Of a stretch of 64,000 nucleotides of DNA, positions 49,170 through 56,660 are shown in pieces. The notes under the pieces were generated by a model. The model was not told where the DNA came from and ran no database searches. It worked only from the letters and a program-made list of their open reading frames with translations. The position numbers were made by a program, and so were the translations under genes. Location: positions 209,600 to 273,599 of the forward strand of contig NZ_LISW01000007.1 of NCBI RefSeq assembly GCF_001905735.1, read 5' to 3'. Each line of letters begins with the position of its first letter. Position 1 is the first letter of the stretch. The DNA is from Streptomyces sp. CB01249 (GTDB lineage: Bacteria > Actinomycetota > Actinomycetes > Streptomycetales > Streptomycetaceae).

Positions 49170-50780
49170 CTGACTGTCCACACGCTCAACGAACTCCTGC
49201 TCGTCTGCTCGCTCGTCCTGCTCGTCGCCGTCGTGGCGGTCCGCATCTCGTCCCGCAGCGGGCTCCCCAGCCTGCTCCTGTACCTCGGCATCGGTATCGC
49301 CCTGGGCCAGGACGGCTTCTTCGACGTCAAGTTCGACAACGCGGAACTGACGCAGGTCATCGGCTACGCGGCGCTCGTCGTGATCCTCGCCGAGGGCGGA
49401 CTCGGCACGAAGTGGAAAGAGATCAAACCGGCGCTGCCGGCTGCCGTGATGCTGTCGCTCGTCGGCGTCGGCATCAGCGTGGGCGTGACCGCGGCCGGGG
49501 CCCACTACCTGGTGGGCCTGGAGTGGCGGCAGGCGCTCATCATCGGCGCGGTCGTCTCCTCGACGGACGCCGCCGCGGTCTTCTCCGTGCTGCGCAAGGT
49601 CCCGCTGCCCGCCCGCGTCACCGGCGTCCTGGAGGCCGAATCCGGCTTCAACGACGCCCCCGTGGTGATCCTGGTGGTCGCCTTCTCGACCATCGGCGAG
49701 GTCGACAGCTGGTACGTACTGATCGGCGAGATAGCCCTGGAGCTGGCCATCGGCGCCGCCGTCGGCATCGCCGTGGGCTGGCTCGGCGCGTACGGGCTGC
49801 GCCATGTGGCGCTCCCCGCCTCCGGTCTCTACCCGATCGCCGTCATGGCCATCGCCGTCTCCGCGTACGCGGCCGGCGCCATGCTCCACGGCAGTGGCTT
49901 CCTGGCCGTCTACCTGGCCTCGATGATCCTCGGCAACGCCAAGCTGCCGCACTGGCCGGCGACCCGGGGCTTCGCGGACGGGCTCGGCTGGCTCGCCCAG
50001 ATCGGCATGTTCGTCCTGCTCGGCCTGCTGGTCACCCCGCACGACCTGCTGGACGACTTCTGGCCCGCCGTCGTCGTGGGCCTGGTCCTGACCGTGGTGG
50101 CACGGCCGCTGGAAGTCTTCATCTCGCTGCTGCCGTTCCGATTGCCCTGGCAGGAGAAGGCCCTCATGTCGTGGGCCGGGCTGCGCGGCGCCGTACCCAT
50201 CATTCTCGCGACCATTCCCATGGTGTCCGGGATCGACGGATCCACCCGGGTCTTCAACATCGTCTTCGTCCTGGTAATCGTCTACACCCTCATCCAGGGC
50301 CCGACCCTCCCCTGGCTCGCCAAGGCCCTCAACATCAAGGACGACCCGTCCGACGCCTCCGACCTGGGTATCGAATCGGCGCCCCTGGAACGGCTGCGCG
50401 GGCACCTGCTGTCGGTGGCCATCCCCGCCGAGTCGAAGATGCACGGCGTCGAGGTCGGGGAGCTCCGCATGCCCGCGGGCGCCGCGGTCACCCTCGTGGT
50501 GCGCGACGACAAGAGCTTCGTACCCGCCCCGTCGACGGTGCTCAGGCGCGGCGACGAACTGCTCGTCGTGGCCACCGACCCGGTGCGCGACGCGGCCGAG
50601 GCACGGCTGCGCGCGGTCGCCGAGGGCGGCAAGCTGGCCGGCTGGCTCGGCACACCCGGCGGACAGCCGGGCGGAATGGAGTCCCCGGTGCCGCAGGTGG
50701 CCGGGGCGCTCAAAGCGGTGAAGAAGCTCGGCGGCAGGACCGACGAGGGCAAGAAACGCAACGCGAAGGCACATCACTGA
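49170..50780 (+). CDS. Potassium/proton antiporter (CPA1 NhaP2-type) with RCK_C domain
   Basis: A 536-residue exchanger. About twelve to thirteen helices form the Na_H_Exchanger domain (up to about residue 395), with conserved VVSSTDAAAVFSVLR and ESGFNDAPVVIL. A TrkA/RCK C-terminal domain (about 405-485: HGVEVGELRMPAGAAVTLVVRD, LRRGDELLVVATD) probably senses nucleotides. The first helix (TVHTLNELLLVCSLVLLVAVVAV) is open upstream of the nearest GTG at 49233. GGAAGGA sits 7 bases before a CTG at 49170, with no other start codon upstream, so initiation at CTG is inferred. Confidence 0.88.
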   Translation: MTVHTLNELLLVCSLVLLVAVVAVRISSRSGLPSLLLYLGIGIALGQDGFFDVKFDNAELTQVIGYAALVVILAEGGLGTKWKEIKPALPAAVMLSLVGVGISVGVTAAGAHYLVGLEWRQALIIGAVVSSTDAAAVFSVLRKVPLPARVTGVLEAESGFNDAPVVILVVAFSTIGEVDSWYVLIGEIALELAIGAAVGIAVGWLGAYGLRHVALPASGLYPIAVMAIAVSAYAAGAMLHGSGFLAVYLASMILGNAKLPHWPATRGFADGLGWLAQIGMFVLLGLLVTPHDLLDDFWPAVVVGLVLTVVARPLEVFISLLPFRLPWQEKALMSWAGLRGAVPIILATIPMVSGIDGSTRVFNIVFVLVIVYTLIQGPTLPWLAKALNIKDDPSDASDLGIESAPLERLRGHLLSVAIPAESKMHGVEVGELRMPAGAAVTLVVRDDKSFVPAPSTVLRRGDELLVVATDPVRDAAEARLRAVAEGGKLAGWLGTPGGQPGGMESPVPQVAGALKAVKKLGGRTDEGKKRNAKAHH

Positions 50781-51095
50781 GCACACGCTGCGTTCACAGG
50801 CGGCGAGGGGCGGGGTGCACACAATCACAGGGCCCCCGCCCTTCCTGCCTGTAGCATGAAGGAAAACCAGTACCACCGATTGATCGACCAACTCTGCCTG
50901 ACGCAGAGCTGGCGCGACCGTATGGCGGTCGTGGCGTCCTCCGTACCGGCCGTGCCCCGCACACCGGCCACGAGCGCCCGGCATCTACCGCAGTTCCGCG
51001 CGAAGAGGACAGCTCTCGGCAGCCCCGCCCGGGCCCGCACTCCTGTGCCGGCCGCCTCGGGGGCACGGCCACCAGGCGGCAGAAAGGCAAGGACC
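50781..51095. other. Intergenic stretch upstream of the MFS gene
   Basis: About 315 bases lie between the antiporter stop and the chosen MFS start. It holds an in-frame ATG at 50856 that would add 80 Arg/Pro/Ala-rich residues to the MFS protein; only its first 22 (MKENQYHRLIDQLCLTQSWR and on) look protein-like. No hairpin or operator of note was seen. Promoter signals for the MFS gene probably lie here. Confidence 0.4.
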
Positions 51096-52379
51096 GTGGC
51101 GTCCACGGTCTCCGAACGCCCTGGATACGGGCAGCTGCTGCGCACCCCCGGGGCGTGGACCTTCCTCCTCCCCGGCTTCGCCGCACGGCAACCCTTCGCG
51201 ATGCTGACCATCGGCATCGTGCTGCTGGTCCAGCACACCACCGGCTCGTACGGGAGCGCGGGCGCCGTCGCGGCCTTCACCGGGGTCTCCATGGCCCTGT
51301 TCGCGCCGCAGACCGGCAAGCTCGCCGACCGGCTCGGCCAGCGGGCCGTGCTGCTGCCCGGCGTCCTGGTGCACGCCGCCTCCGTCTCGCTCCTGGTGAC
51401 GCTCGCCCTGGCGGACGCGCCCCTGTGGGCCCTGTTCGCCGCGGCGGTCCCGACCGGCGCGTCGGTCCCGCAGATCGGCCCCATGGTGCGGGCCCGCTGG
51501 GCGGCGATGCTCGGCGCGGCACCGGGCCGCGAGGCGTCCCCGCTGCTGGTGACGGCCGCCGCGTTCGAGTCGGTGACGGACGAGTTCACCTTCGTCATCG
51601 GCCCGGTCATCGCCACCGCGCTCTGCACGGGCGTGCACCCGGCGGCCGGTCTGATCGCGGAGGCCGCGCTCACCCTGGTGGGCGGCCTGCTCTTCGCCGC
51701 GCGGCACGCCACGCAGCCGCCGGTCCGCGACCGCGCCCTGCCCGGCGCCGAACGGCACGCCTCCGCCCTGTCGATCCCCGGCGTACGCGTGCTGGCGGTC
51801 GCCTTCCTCGGCATCGGCTCGGTCTTCGGCGGCATGCAGGTCTCGCTGACCGCGTTCGCCGAGGAGATCGGCAACCCGGGCGCCAACGGCGTGCTGTACG
51901 GGATCTTCGCCGCCGGCAACATGCTCGCCGGGATCGCCTGCGGGGCCATCGCCTGGAAGTCCGGCCCCCGCCGCCGCCTGCTCGTCGGCTACACGGCGCT
52001 GGCGCTGACCGCGTCGGGCCTGTGGGCGGTGCACTCCGCACCGCTGCTCGCCGGGCTCGGCCTGCTGGTCGGGCTCTGCATCGCTCCGGCCCTGATCAGC
52101 GGCTACACGCTGGTCGAGGCGCTGGTGCCGGGCTCGGCGCGGACCGAGGCGTTCACCTGGCTGACGGGCGCGGTGGCGCTGGGCCAGGCGGCCGCGGTGA
52201 CGGTGGCCGGCCGACTGGCGGACGGGCACGGCGCGAGCGCCGGTTTCCTGGTCCCGCTGGTGGGTACGGTGCTGGCCCTGGCAACCCTGCTGACGCTGCG
52301 TTCGAGGCTCCTCCCGGCCCGTGTGGGACGGACCGTGGCGCGTGGTATCGGTCACCGCGGGCCGGTCACGGTGGACTGA
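51096..52379 (+). CDS. Major facilitator superfamily transporter
   Basis: A 427-residue MFS protein with about twelve helices. A cytosolic start TVSERPGYGQLLRTPGAWTFLLPGF precedes helix 1, and the motif A position is GKLADRLGQRAVLLPG (about 72-87). VTAAAFESVTDEFTFVIGPVIAT (about 150-172) replaces the usual motif C, and a central loop follows. It resembles a family of Actinobacteria MFS proteins of unknown substrate. The GTG at 51096 (AAAGG 8 bases upstream) is preferred to an ATG at 50856 because the added 80 residues are low-complexity and precede the natural transporter start. Confidence 0.85.
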   Translation: MASTVSERPGYGQLLRTPGAWTFLLPGFAARQPFAMLTIGIVLLVQHTTGSYGSAGAVAAFTGVSMALFAPQTGKLADRLGQRAVLLPGVLVHAASVSLLVTLALADAPLWALFAAAVPTGASVPQIGPMVRARWAAMLGAAPGREASPLLVTAAAFESVTDEFTFVIGPVIATALCTGVHPAAGLIAEAALTLVGGLLFAARHATQPPVRDRALPGAERHASALSIPGVRVLAVAFLGIGSVFGGMQVSLTAFAEEIGNPGANGVLYGIFAAGNMLAGIACGAIAWKSGPRRRLLVGYTALALTASGLWAVHSAPLLAGLGLLVGLCIAPALISGYTLVEALVPGSARTEAFTWLTGAVALGQAAAVTVAGRLADGHGASAGFLVPLVGTVLALATLLTLRSRLLPARVGRTVARGIGHRGPVTVD

Positions 52380-52409
52380 TCCAGCGGAATACGTCACTAT
52401 GGAGCGTCG

Positions 52410-52436
52410 TTAGCACTCATCGAGTCAGAGTGCCAG
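52410..52436 (+). promoter_or_regulatory. CIRCE-like HrcA operator overlapping the fmdB ribosome binding site
   Basis: TTAGCACTC (52410-52418), 9 bases, then GAGTGCCAG (52428-52436). The left arm is a perfect match to the CIRCE element (TTAGCACTC-N9-GAGTGCTAA) and the right arm matches 7 of 9, with the correct spacer. The right arm runs into AGGAGG of the FmdB-type gene. HrcA binding here would repress the gene outside heat shock. Confidence 0.75.
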
Positions 52437-52446
52437 GAGGAACAAA

Positions 52447-52797
52447 GTGCCGACCTACCAGTACCAGTGCACCGAGTGTGGCGAGGGCCTCGAAGCGGTG
52501 CAGAAGTTCACCGATGACGCCCTCACGGTGTGCCCGAACTGCGACGGACGCCTGAAGAAGGTGTTCTCGGCGGTCGGCATCGTGTTCAAGGGTTCCGGCT
52601 TCTACCGGAACGACAGCCGCGGCTCCTCGTCGAGCAGCACGCCGGCGTCCTCCGCCTCGAAGACCTCCGGTTCGGGGTCGTCCTCGACCAGCTCCTCGAC
52701 GTCGTCGGAGACGAAGTCGGCGTCCGCCCCGGCGTCCGCGTCGTCCGGCTCCTCCTCGTCCTCCTCTTCCTCGACGAGCGGTTCGTCGGCCGCCTGA
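52447..52797 (+). CDS. FmdB family zinc-ribbon protein with Ser-rich tail
   Basis: A 116-residue protein. The N-terminal zinc ribbon MPTYQYQCTECGEGLEAVQKF...CPNCDG (two CxxC pairs, about residues 8-11 and 29-32) is the FmdB domain, followed by LKKVFSAVGIVFKGSGFYRND. The remaining 58 residues are a disordered run of Ser with Thr, Ala, Gly and Lys. The GTG at 52447 is preceded by AGGAGG. The CIRCE-like element over the ribosome binding site suggests heat-shock control. The molecular role of FmdB proteins is poorly known. A terminator follows at 52820. Confidence 0.93.
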   Translation: MPTYQYQCTECGEGLEAVQKFTDDALTVCPNCDGRLKKVFSAVGIVFKGSGFYRNDSRGSSSSSTPASSASKTSGSGSSSTSSSTSSETKSASAPASASSGSSSSSSSSTSGSSAA

Positions 52798-52819
52798 GCG
52801 ACCGGCTCCACAGCTTTCC

Positions 52820-52854
52820 CGAAGACCCCGCCGAGCGATTCGGCGGGGTCTTCG
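52820..52854 (+). terminator. Hairpin terminator after the FmdB-type gene
   Basis: A 14-bp perfect stem (52820-52833 with 52841-52854) with a 7-base loop lies 23 bases after the stop codon. Confidence 0.8.
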
Positions 52855-52902
52855 CGTACCCGCGCCCGCCTGCCTGCCTGCCGGGACCGCGCGCCCGGCG
52901 CC

Positions 52903-52908
52903 TAGGGT
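52903..52908 (+). promoter_or_regulatory. Probable -10 element for a leaderless mtnP transcript
   Basis: TAGGGT ends 6 bases before the ATG at 52915; there is no ribosome binding site. Confidence 0.55.
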
Positions 52909-52914
52909 GACCGC

Positions 52915-53748
52915 ATGGCGAACGCAGAGATCGGCGTGATCGGCGGCTCGGGGCTGTACTCCTTCCTGGAGGACGTCACCGAGGTCCGCGTGGAAACCCC
53001 TTACGGAGACCCCAGCGACTCCGTGTTCATCGGCGAGACGGGCGGCCGCCGGGTCGCGTTCCTCCCCCGGCACGGCCGGGGCCACCACGTGCCCCCGCAC
53101 CGCATCAACTACCGCGCCAACCTGTGGGCGCTGCGCTCGGTCGGCGTGCGCCAGGTGCTGGGCCCGTGCGCGGTGGGAGGCCTGCGCCCCGAGTACGGGC
53201 CGGGCACCCTGATCGTGCCGGACCAGCTGGTGGACCGGACGAAGACCCGGGTGCAGACCTATTTCGACGGTGAGACCCGGGCCGACGGGGTCCAGCCGAA
53301 CGTGGTGCACCTGGGCTTCGCCGACCCGTACTGCCCCGAGGGCCGCAAGGTGGCGCTGGCCGCCGCGCGGGGCCGGGACTGGGAGGCGGTGGACGGCGGC
53401 ACCCTGGTGGTGGTCGAGGGCCCGCGCTTCTCGACCCGCGCCGAATCGCGCTGGCACGCGGCGATGGGCTGGTCCGTCGTCGGCATGACCGGGCACCCGG
53501 AGGCCGTGCTCGCCCGCGAACTGGGCCTCTGCTACACCACGATGACCCTGGTCACGGACCTGGACGCGGGCGCGGAGGCCGGTGAGGGCGTCTCCCACGA
53601 GGAGGTGCTGAAGGTCTTCGCCGCCAATGTGGACCGGCTGCGCTCGGTCCTCTTCGACGCGGTGGCGGCGCTGCCGGCGACGGAGGACCGGGGGTGCGCG
53701 TGCGGGCACGCGCTGGACGGGATGGATACGGGGATCGAGCTGCCGTAG
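52915..53748 (+). CDS. mtnP: S-methyl-5'-thioadenosine phosphorylase
   Basis: A 277-residue purine phosphorylase that cleaves methylthioadenosine to adenine and methylthioribose-1-phosphate in methionine salvage. The start IGVIGGSGLYSFLEDVTEV (phosphate-binding G-rich loop), LPRHGRGHHVPPHRINYRANLWALRSVG (about 56-82), EGPRFSTRAESRW (about 168-180) and VVGMTGHPEAVLARELGLCYTTMTLVTDLD are all diagnostic. It probably has a leaderless transcript. The C-terminal 20 residues contain two Cys (RGCACGH) beyond the usual fold. Confidence 0.95.
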   Translation: MANAEIGVIGGSGLYSFLEDVTEVRVETPYGDPSDSVFIGETGGRRVAFLPRHGRGHHVPPHRINYRANLWALRSVGVRQVLGPCAVGGLRPEYGPGTLIVPDQLVDRTKTRVQTYFDGETRADGVQPNVVHLGFADPYCPEGRKVALAAARGRDWEAVDGGTLVVVEGPRFSTRAESRWHAAMGWSVVGMTGHPEAVLARELGLCYTTMTLVTDLDAGAEAGEGVSHEEVLKVFAANVDRLRSVLFDAVAALPATEDRGCACGHALDGMDTGIELP

Positions 53749-53941
53749 CGGCGCCGTGCCCCCGGTGCCGGGGAGGGCTTCCACCTGCGAGTGACGGAGT
53801 TGTCCACATGTGGTGGACGGTCCACAGGCTCCGGCGGGAATCGGGCGGCCGGTGCATCGTGGGGGTTGTCCGGCGGCCGGGACCTCGGGGTTCCGGGGGC
53901 CGGGCCTGCCCCATCGACCCCTGACGCAGGCGGTGTTCGTG

Positions 53942-54520
53942 ATGCGCTCGTCCGGTTCCCCCTCCTTCCCCCCACCCCCTTCACCCGCCGCGTACGCGGG
54001 CGGGCCACCGGGACCGTTGCCCGCTCCCCCGCCGTGCGGGGTGCCCGCGTTCCCGCCGTTGCGGGTGCGGGTGAGTGCCGGGCAGCGGCTGCGCCGTGCG
54101 ATGTGGCGGCAGCGCCGGTCGATGGCGGCGGGCCTGGCGCTGACGGCGGCCGCGCTGGCCGTCTCCGGACTGGCCGGGGGCGGTGCGGGCGGGCAGGCCG
54201 GTGATACGGCGCGGGCGGTGTCCCGGGAGCGGGCTTCGCCTCGGGTACGCCTGGTGTCGGCGCCGGTACGGATCGCGGACGCGGAGACCGTGCGGCTGCT
54301 GCGGCCGGGGGACCGGGTGGACGTGGTCGCGTCGGGGGGTCCCGGGGCGGCGGAGGCCCGGGTGGTGGCGCGGGGTGCGCGCGTGGAGCGGGTGCCGTCG
54401 GCGGACGGCGGGGGCCTGTCGGGCGAGGGGGCGCTGATCGTGCTGGCGGTGCCCCGGGCGACGGCGGCCGGTCTGGCGGGGGCGGGGATCTCCGGCGGTT
54501 TCGCGGTGGTCCTGTGCTGA
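53942..54520 (+). CDS. SAF/RcpC-CpaB-like membrane-anchored protein
   Basis: A 192-residue protein. A Pro/Gly-rich cytosolic start and a basic patch (RLRRAMWRQRRSMAAG) precede one membrane helix (LALTAAALAVSGLAGGG). The exported part resembles the RcpC/CpaB domain of Flp pilus assembly: VRIADAETVRLLRPGDRVDVVA (about 105-126), VVARGARVERVP and ALIVLAVPRATAAGLAGAG. No other pilus genes are nearby. The start is uncertain: ATG 53942 with an adjacent in-frame GTG at 53939. It may shape a surface structure, but that is inference. Confidence 0.78.
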   Translation: MRSSGSPSFPPPPSPAAYAGGPPGPLPAPPPCGVPAFPPLRVRVSAGQRLRRAMWRQRRSMAAGLALTAAALAVSGLAGGGAGGQAGDTARAVSRERASPRVRLVSAPVRIADAETVRLLRPGDRVDVVASGGPGAAEARVVARGARVERVPSADGGGLSGEGALIVLAVPRATAAGLAGAGISGGFAVVLC

Positions 54521-54575
54521 GGCGTGCGGCCCGGGCCGTACGGAGGTGGGTCACCGCCCCGGACGGGTCCGGGCG

Positions 54576-54779
54576 TCAGATGTGGTGCGGGGGCTTCTCG
54601 TCGAGGAAGCGTGCCAGGTCCGCGGCGCTGCCGCCGGACGGGGCCCGCTCGCCCCACCCCTGGTCCGTATCGTCCGCGGACTGCTGGTCCAGCGGATCGT
54701 CGAAGATCAGCGCCGGCCTGGGGCGGTCCGGCGTGGTGGGCTCCGCATCGCGCGGTCCGGGGGCGGGGGCGGTACTCAT
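54576..54779 (-). CDS. Small conserved-looking protein of unknown function
   Basis: A 67-residue hydrophilic, acidic protein rich in Pro and Asp (ALIFDDPLDQQSADDTDQGWGE, then LARFLDEKPPHHI at the end). It has no membrane helix or metal motif. The minus-strand hexamer TACCCT (54791-54786) is 6 bases from the ATG, suggesting a leaderless message and a real gene. It follows the redox operon but has its own promoter. No function can be assigned. Confidence 0.65.
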   Translation of the reverse strand: MSTAPAPGPRDAEPTTPDRPRPALIFDDPLDQQSADDTDQGWGERAPSGGSAADLARFLDEKPPHHI

Positions 54780-54816
54780 GCCTCCAGGGTACGGCCGCCG
54801 GGCCCCGGCCGGCCGG

Positions 54817-55248
54817 TCAGCGGTCCTTGGGGTCGAGCAGCCAGAGCCCGAGCACGACGAGGAACGACAGGCAGAGGAAGCCTGCGCCCCACCACGCGGT
54901 GCCGGAGTTGCCCTCCATCCACTCGTCCACGATGACCGTCAGGCCCCACAGCTGCCCGATGACGACGGACATGCACAGCACGAGGCGGGCGGTGAGCTTG
55001 GAGGACCGCTCGGGCTCCTGGTCGGTGCCGGCGCCGGGCCCGGGCCCGGTGTGGCGGACGCGGGGGTCGCCGTAGCCGCTGGTGGGCCGGATCTGCGGGT
55101 AGCGCTCGTGGACGGGCCGGTTGAGCTCGGCCCGCGCGCTGCCGGGGTGGTACTCGGGATAGTGCGGTCCGGGGTGGAGCGGGGGGCCGGGGGTCTGCGG
55201 GTCGGGGGCGGGCTGCGGGGCGCCGGGGGGCCGGTGGTCGTCGCTCAT
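54817..55248 (-). CDS. Two-helix membrane protein, last gene of the redox operon
   Basis: A 143-residue protein. The first 85 residues are Pro/Gly/His-rich and disordered. Two membrane helices follow (LTARLVLCMSVVIGQLWGLTVIV and WWGAGFLCLSFLVVLGLWLL), linked by a short acidic loop (DEWMEGNSGTAW). Its ATG overlaps the Rieske gene stop (ATGA), so it is produced with the redox proteins and may be a small membrane subunit or assembly factor. I recognise no family. Confidence 0.8.
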   Translation of the reverse strand: MSDDHRPPGAPQPAPDPQTPGPPLHPGPHYPEYHPGSARAELNRPVHERYPQIRPTSGYGDPRVRHTGPGPGAGTDQEPERSSKLTARLVLCMSVVIGQLWGLTVIVDEWMEGNSGTAWWGAGFLCLSFLVVLGLWLLDPKDR

Positions 55249-56054
55249 GACGGGCTCCCGGGGGTGTCGGACGCGCCGGCTCCGGTGCGCGTACGGGACG
55301 GGCCGGGGGCGACGGGGCCTGGAGCCACCGTGCGGGCGGTTCCGCCGGGGGCCGCGGGTCCTTCGGCGCCGTCGCGGGCGCCGGGGCAGCCGAGGCGGGA
55401 GGCCAGGTCGGGGCGTTCCTCGCCGAACTGGCGGCACAGCCCGTGCTCGATGCTCTCGCCGGAGCGGGTGGTGCCGACGGCCCAGATGCTGCCGTCGGTC
55501 TCCTCGGTGAGCACGACCTTGGGGAGCCCCCGGGGCGGCGGTCCGGCGGTGACCTCGCCGCTGCGGGCGTCGAAGACACCTTCGTGGCAGGGGCAGTACA
55601 GCTCGCCCTCGGTGCCCCGGTCCTTGCGCCAGAGCACCCCGCAGGCGAGGTGGGTGCAGATGGCGGAGTAGCCGACGAGCGTGCCGTCGTTGAGCCGGAC
55701 GGCGACCGCGCGGTCCTCCTCGTCGGGGTAGTCGAAGGCGACGGACTCGCCGGGGAGGAGCTGGGCGGCGATCTTCTTGGGGGCCGGGGCCTTGCCGTCG
55801 TCGGGGTCGCCGTGGCGGGGCAGGATGCCGCCGGCGACGCCGAGACCGCCGATGGCGAGCCCGCCGGACACGGTGGCCACGATGCGCAGGTAGTCGCGCC
55901 GGGTGGTGAGGGCGTCGGCGGCGATCCGGTCGTGCAGGGCCTCGCGCGGATCGCCGGAGGCCGGCTGTCCGGGGGCGCCGGGCGGCGTGCCGCCGGGGTC
56001 GCGGGGCGGGGGCTGCTTCGGGTCGCCGGGGGGCGGGTAGTCGGTCTCGGTCAC
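55245..56054 (-). CDS. Rieske [2Fe-2S] protein with TAT-type anchor
   Basis: A 269-residue protein. A Pro-rich cytosolic start of about 48 residues is followed by a twin-arginine signal (TRRDYLR, Arg52-Arg53) and a hydrophobic segment, so the cluster domain should lie outside the membrane. The Rieske motifs are intact: CTHLAC (133-138) and CPCHEGVFD (154-162), giving two Cys and two His ligands plus the stabilising disulfide. The C-terminal 50 residues are Ala/Pro-rich with an extra Cys pair in HGLCRQFGE...LGCPG. Its GTG overlaps the ferredoxin stop (GTGA). Confidence 0.92.
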   Translation of the reverse strand: MTETDYPPPGDPKQPPPRDPGGTPPGAPGQPASGDPREALHDRIAADALTTRRDYLRIVATVSGGLAIGGLGVAGGILPRHGDPDDGKAPAPKKIAAQLLPGESVAFDYPDEEDRAVAVRLNDGTLVGYSAICTHLACGVLWRKDRGTEGELYCPCHEGVFDARSGEVTAGPPPRGLPKVVLTEETDGSIWAVGTTRSGESIEHGLCRQFGEERPDLASRLGCPGARDGAEGPAAPGGTARTVAPGPVAPGPSRTRTGAGASDTPGSPS

Positions 56055-56653
56055 CGTCGGACGTCCTTCCCGTTGATCTCCACGACGGGCAGGCCGCCGG
56101 GGACCGGCCACTGGACCCGGTCGGCGGGCACGACCATCGCGACGCCGGTGCGGACCTCGCTCTCGCCGAAGACGAAGGAGTCGGCGACCTGGACGCCGGG
56201 GCGTTCGGCCTGGAGTTCCTCGGCGGTGCCGTAGAAGAGCGCTCCGGTCGGGCAGACGGTGGCGCACATGGGGGCGAGGCCGTAGGCGGTGCGGTCGTAG
56301 CAGAGGTTGCACTTCATCTGCAGCTTCGCCTGGAGGTCGATCTTCGGTACGCCGAAGGGGCAGGCGTTGACGCAGTTGGCGCAGCCGATGCAGCGGGTGG
56401 TGTCGGCCTGCTGCACGACGCCGTCGGCGGTCACCAGGATCGCGTCGGCGGGGCACACCTCGGCGCACGGGGCGACGGGGTCCTCGCAGTGCATGCAGAC
56501 GGTGGGAAGGGAGGCGACGGACTGGCCCTCGTCGGTGTAGTCGAGGTGGATCATGGACTTGCCGCGGTGCGAGTCGCATTCCCGGCAGGCGGAGACGCAC
56601 GCCTGGCAGCCGATGCAGCGGCCCGGGTCGATGAAGATCGTTCGGCCCATCAT
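56051..56653 (-). CDS. 4Fe-4S dicluster ferredoxin-type electron transfer subunit
   Basis: A 200-residue protein with four cysteine groups as in NrfC/DmsB/HybA-type subunits: RCIGCQACVSACREC (about 12-26), CMHCEDPVAPCAEVCP (about 53-68), RCIGCANCVNACPF (about 87-100) and CNLCYDRTAYGLAPMCATVCP. It should carry up to four [4Fe-4S] clusters. There is no signal peptide, so it is probably cytosolic with the molybdopterin subunit encoded 7 bases upstream. A double ATG (MMGRT) marks the start. Confidence 0.93.
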   Translation of the reverse strand: MMGRTIFIDPGRCIGCQACVSACRECDSHRGKSMIHLDYTDEGQSVASLPTVCMHCEDPVAPCAEVCPADAILVTADGVVQQADTTRCIGCANCVNACPFGVPKIDLQAKLQMKCNLCYDRTAYGLAPMCATVCPTGALFYGTAEELQAERPGVQVADSFVFGESEVRTGVAMVVPADRVQWPVPGGLPVVEINGKDVRR

Positions 56654-56660
56654 GCGGGCA

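Noticed and set aside
52600..52797. Ser-rich repeat of the FmdB tail as a DNA repeat or frameshift product
   Set aside because: The codons vary (tcc, tcg, agc) and the frame runs without break to a normal stop, so it is a genuine low-complexity tail and not a replication slip or wrong frame.
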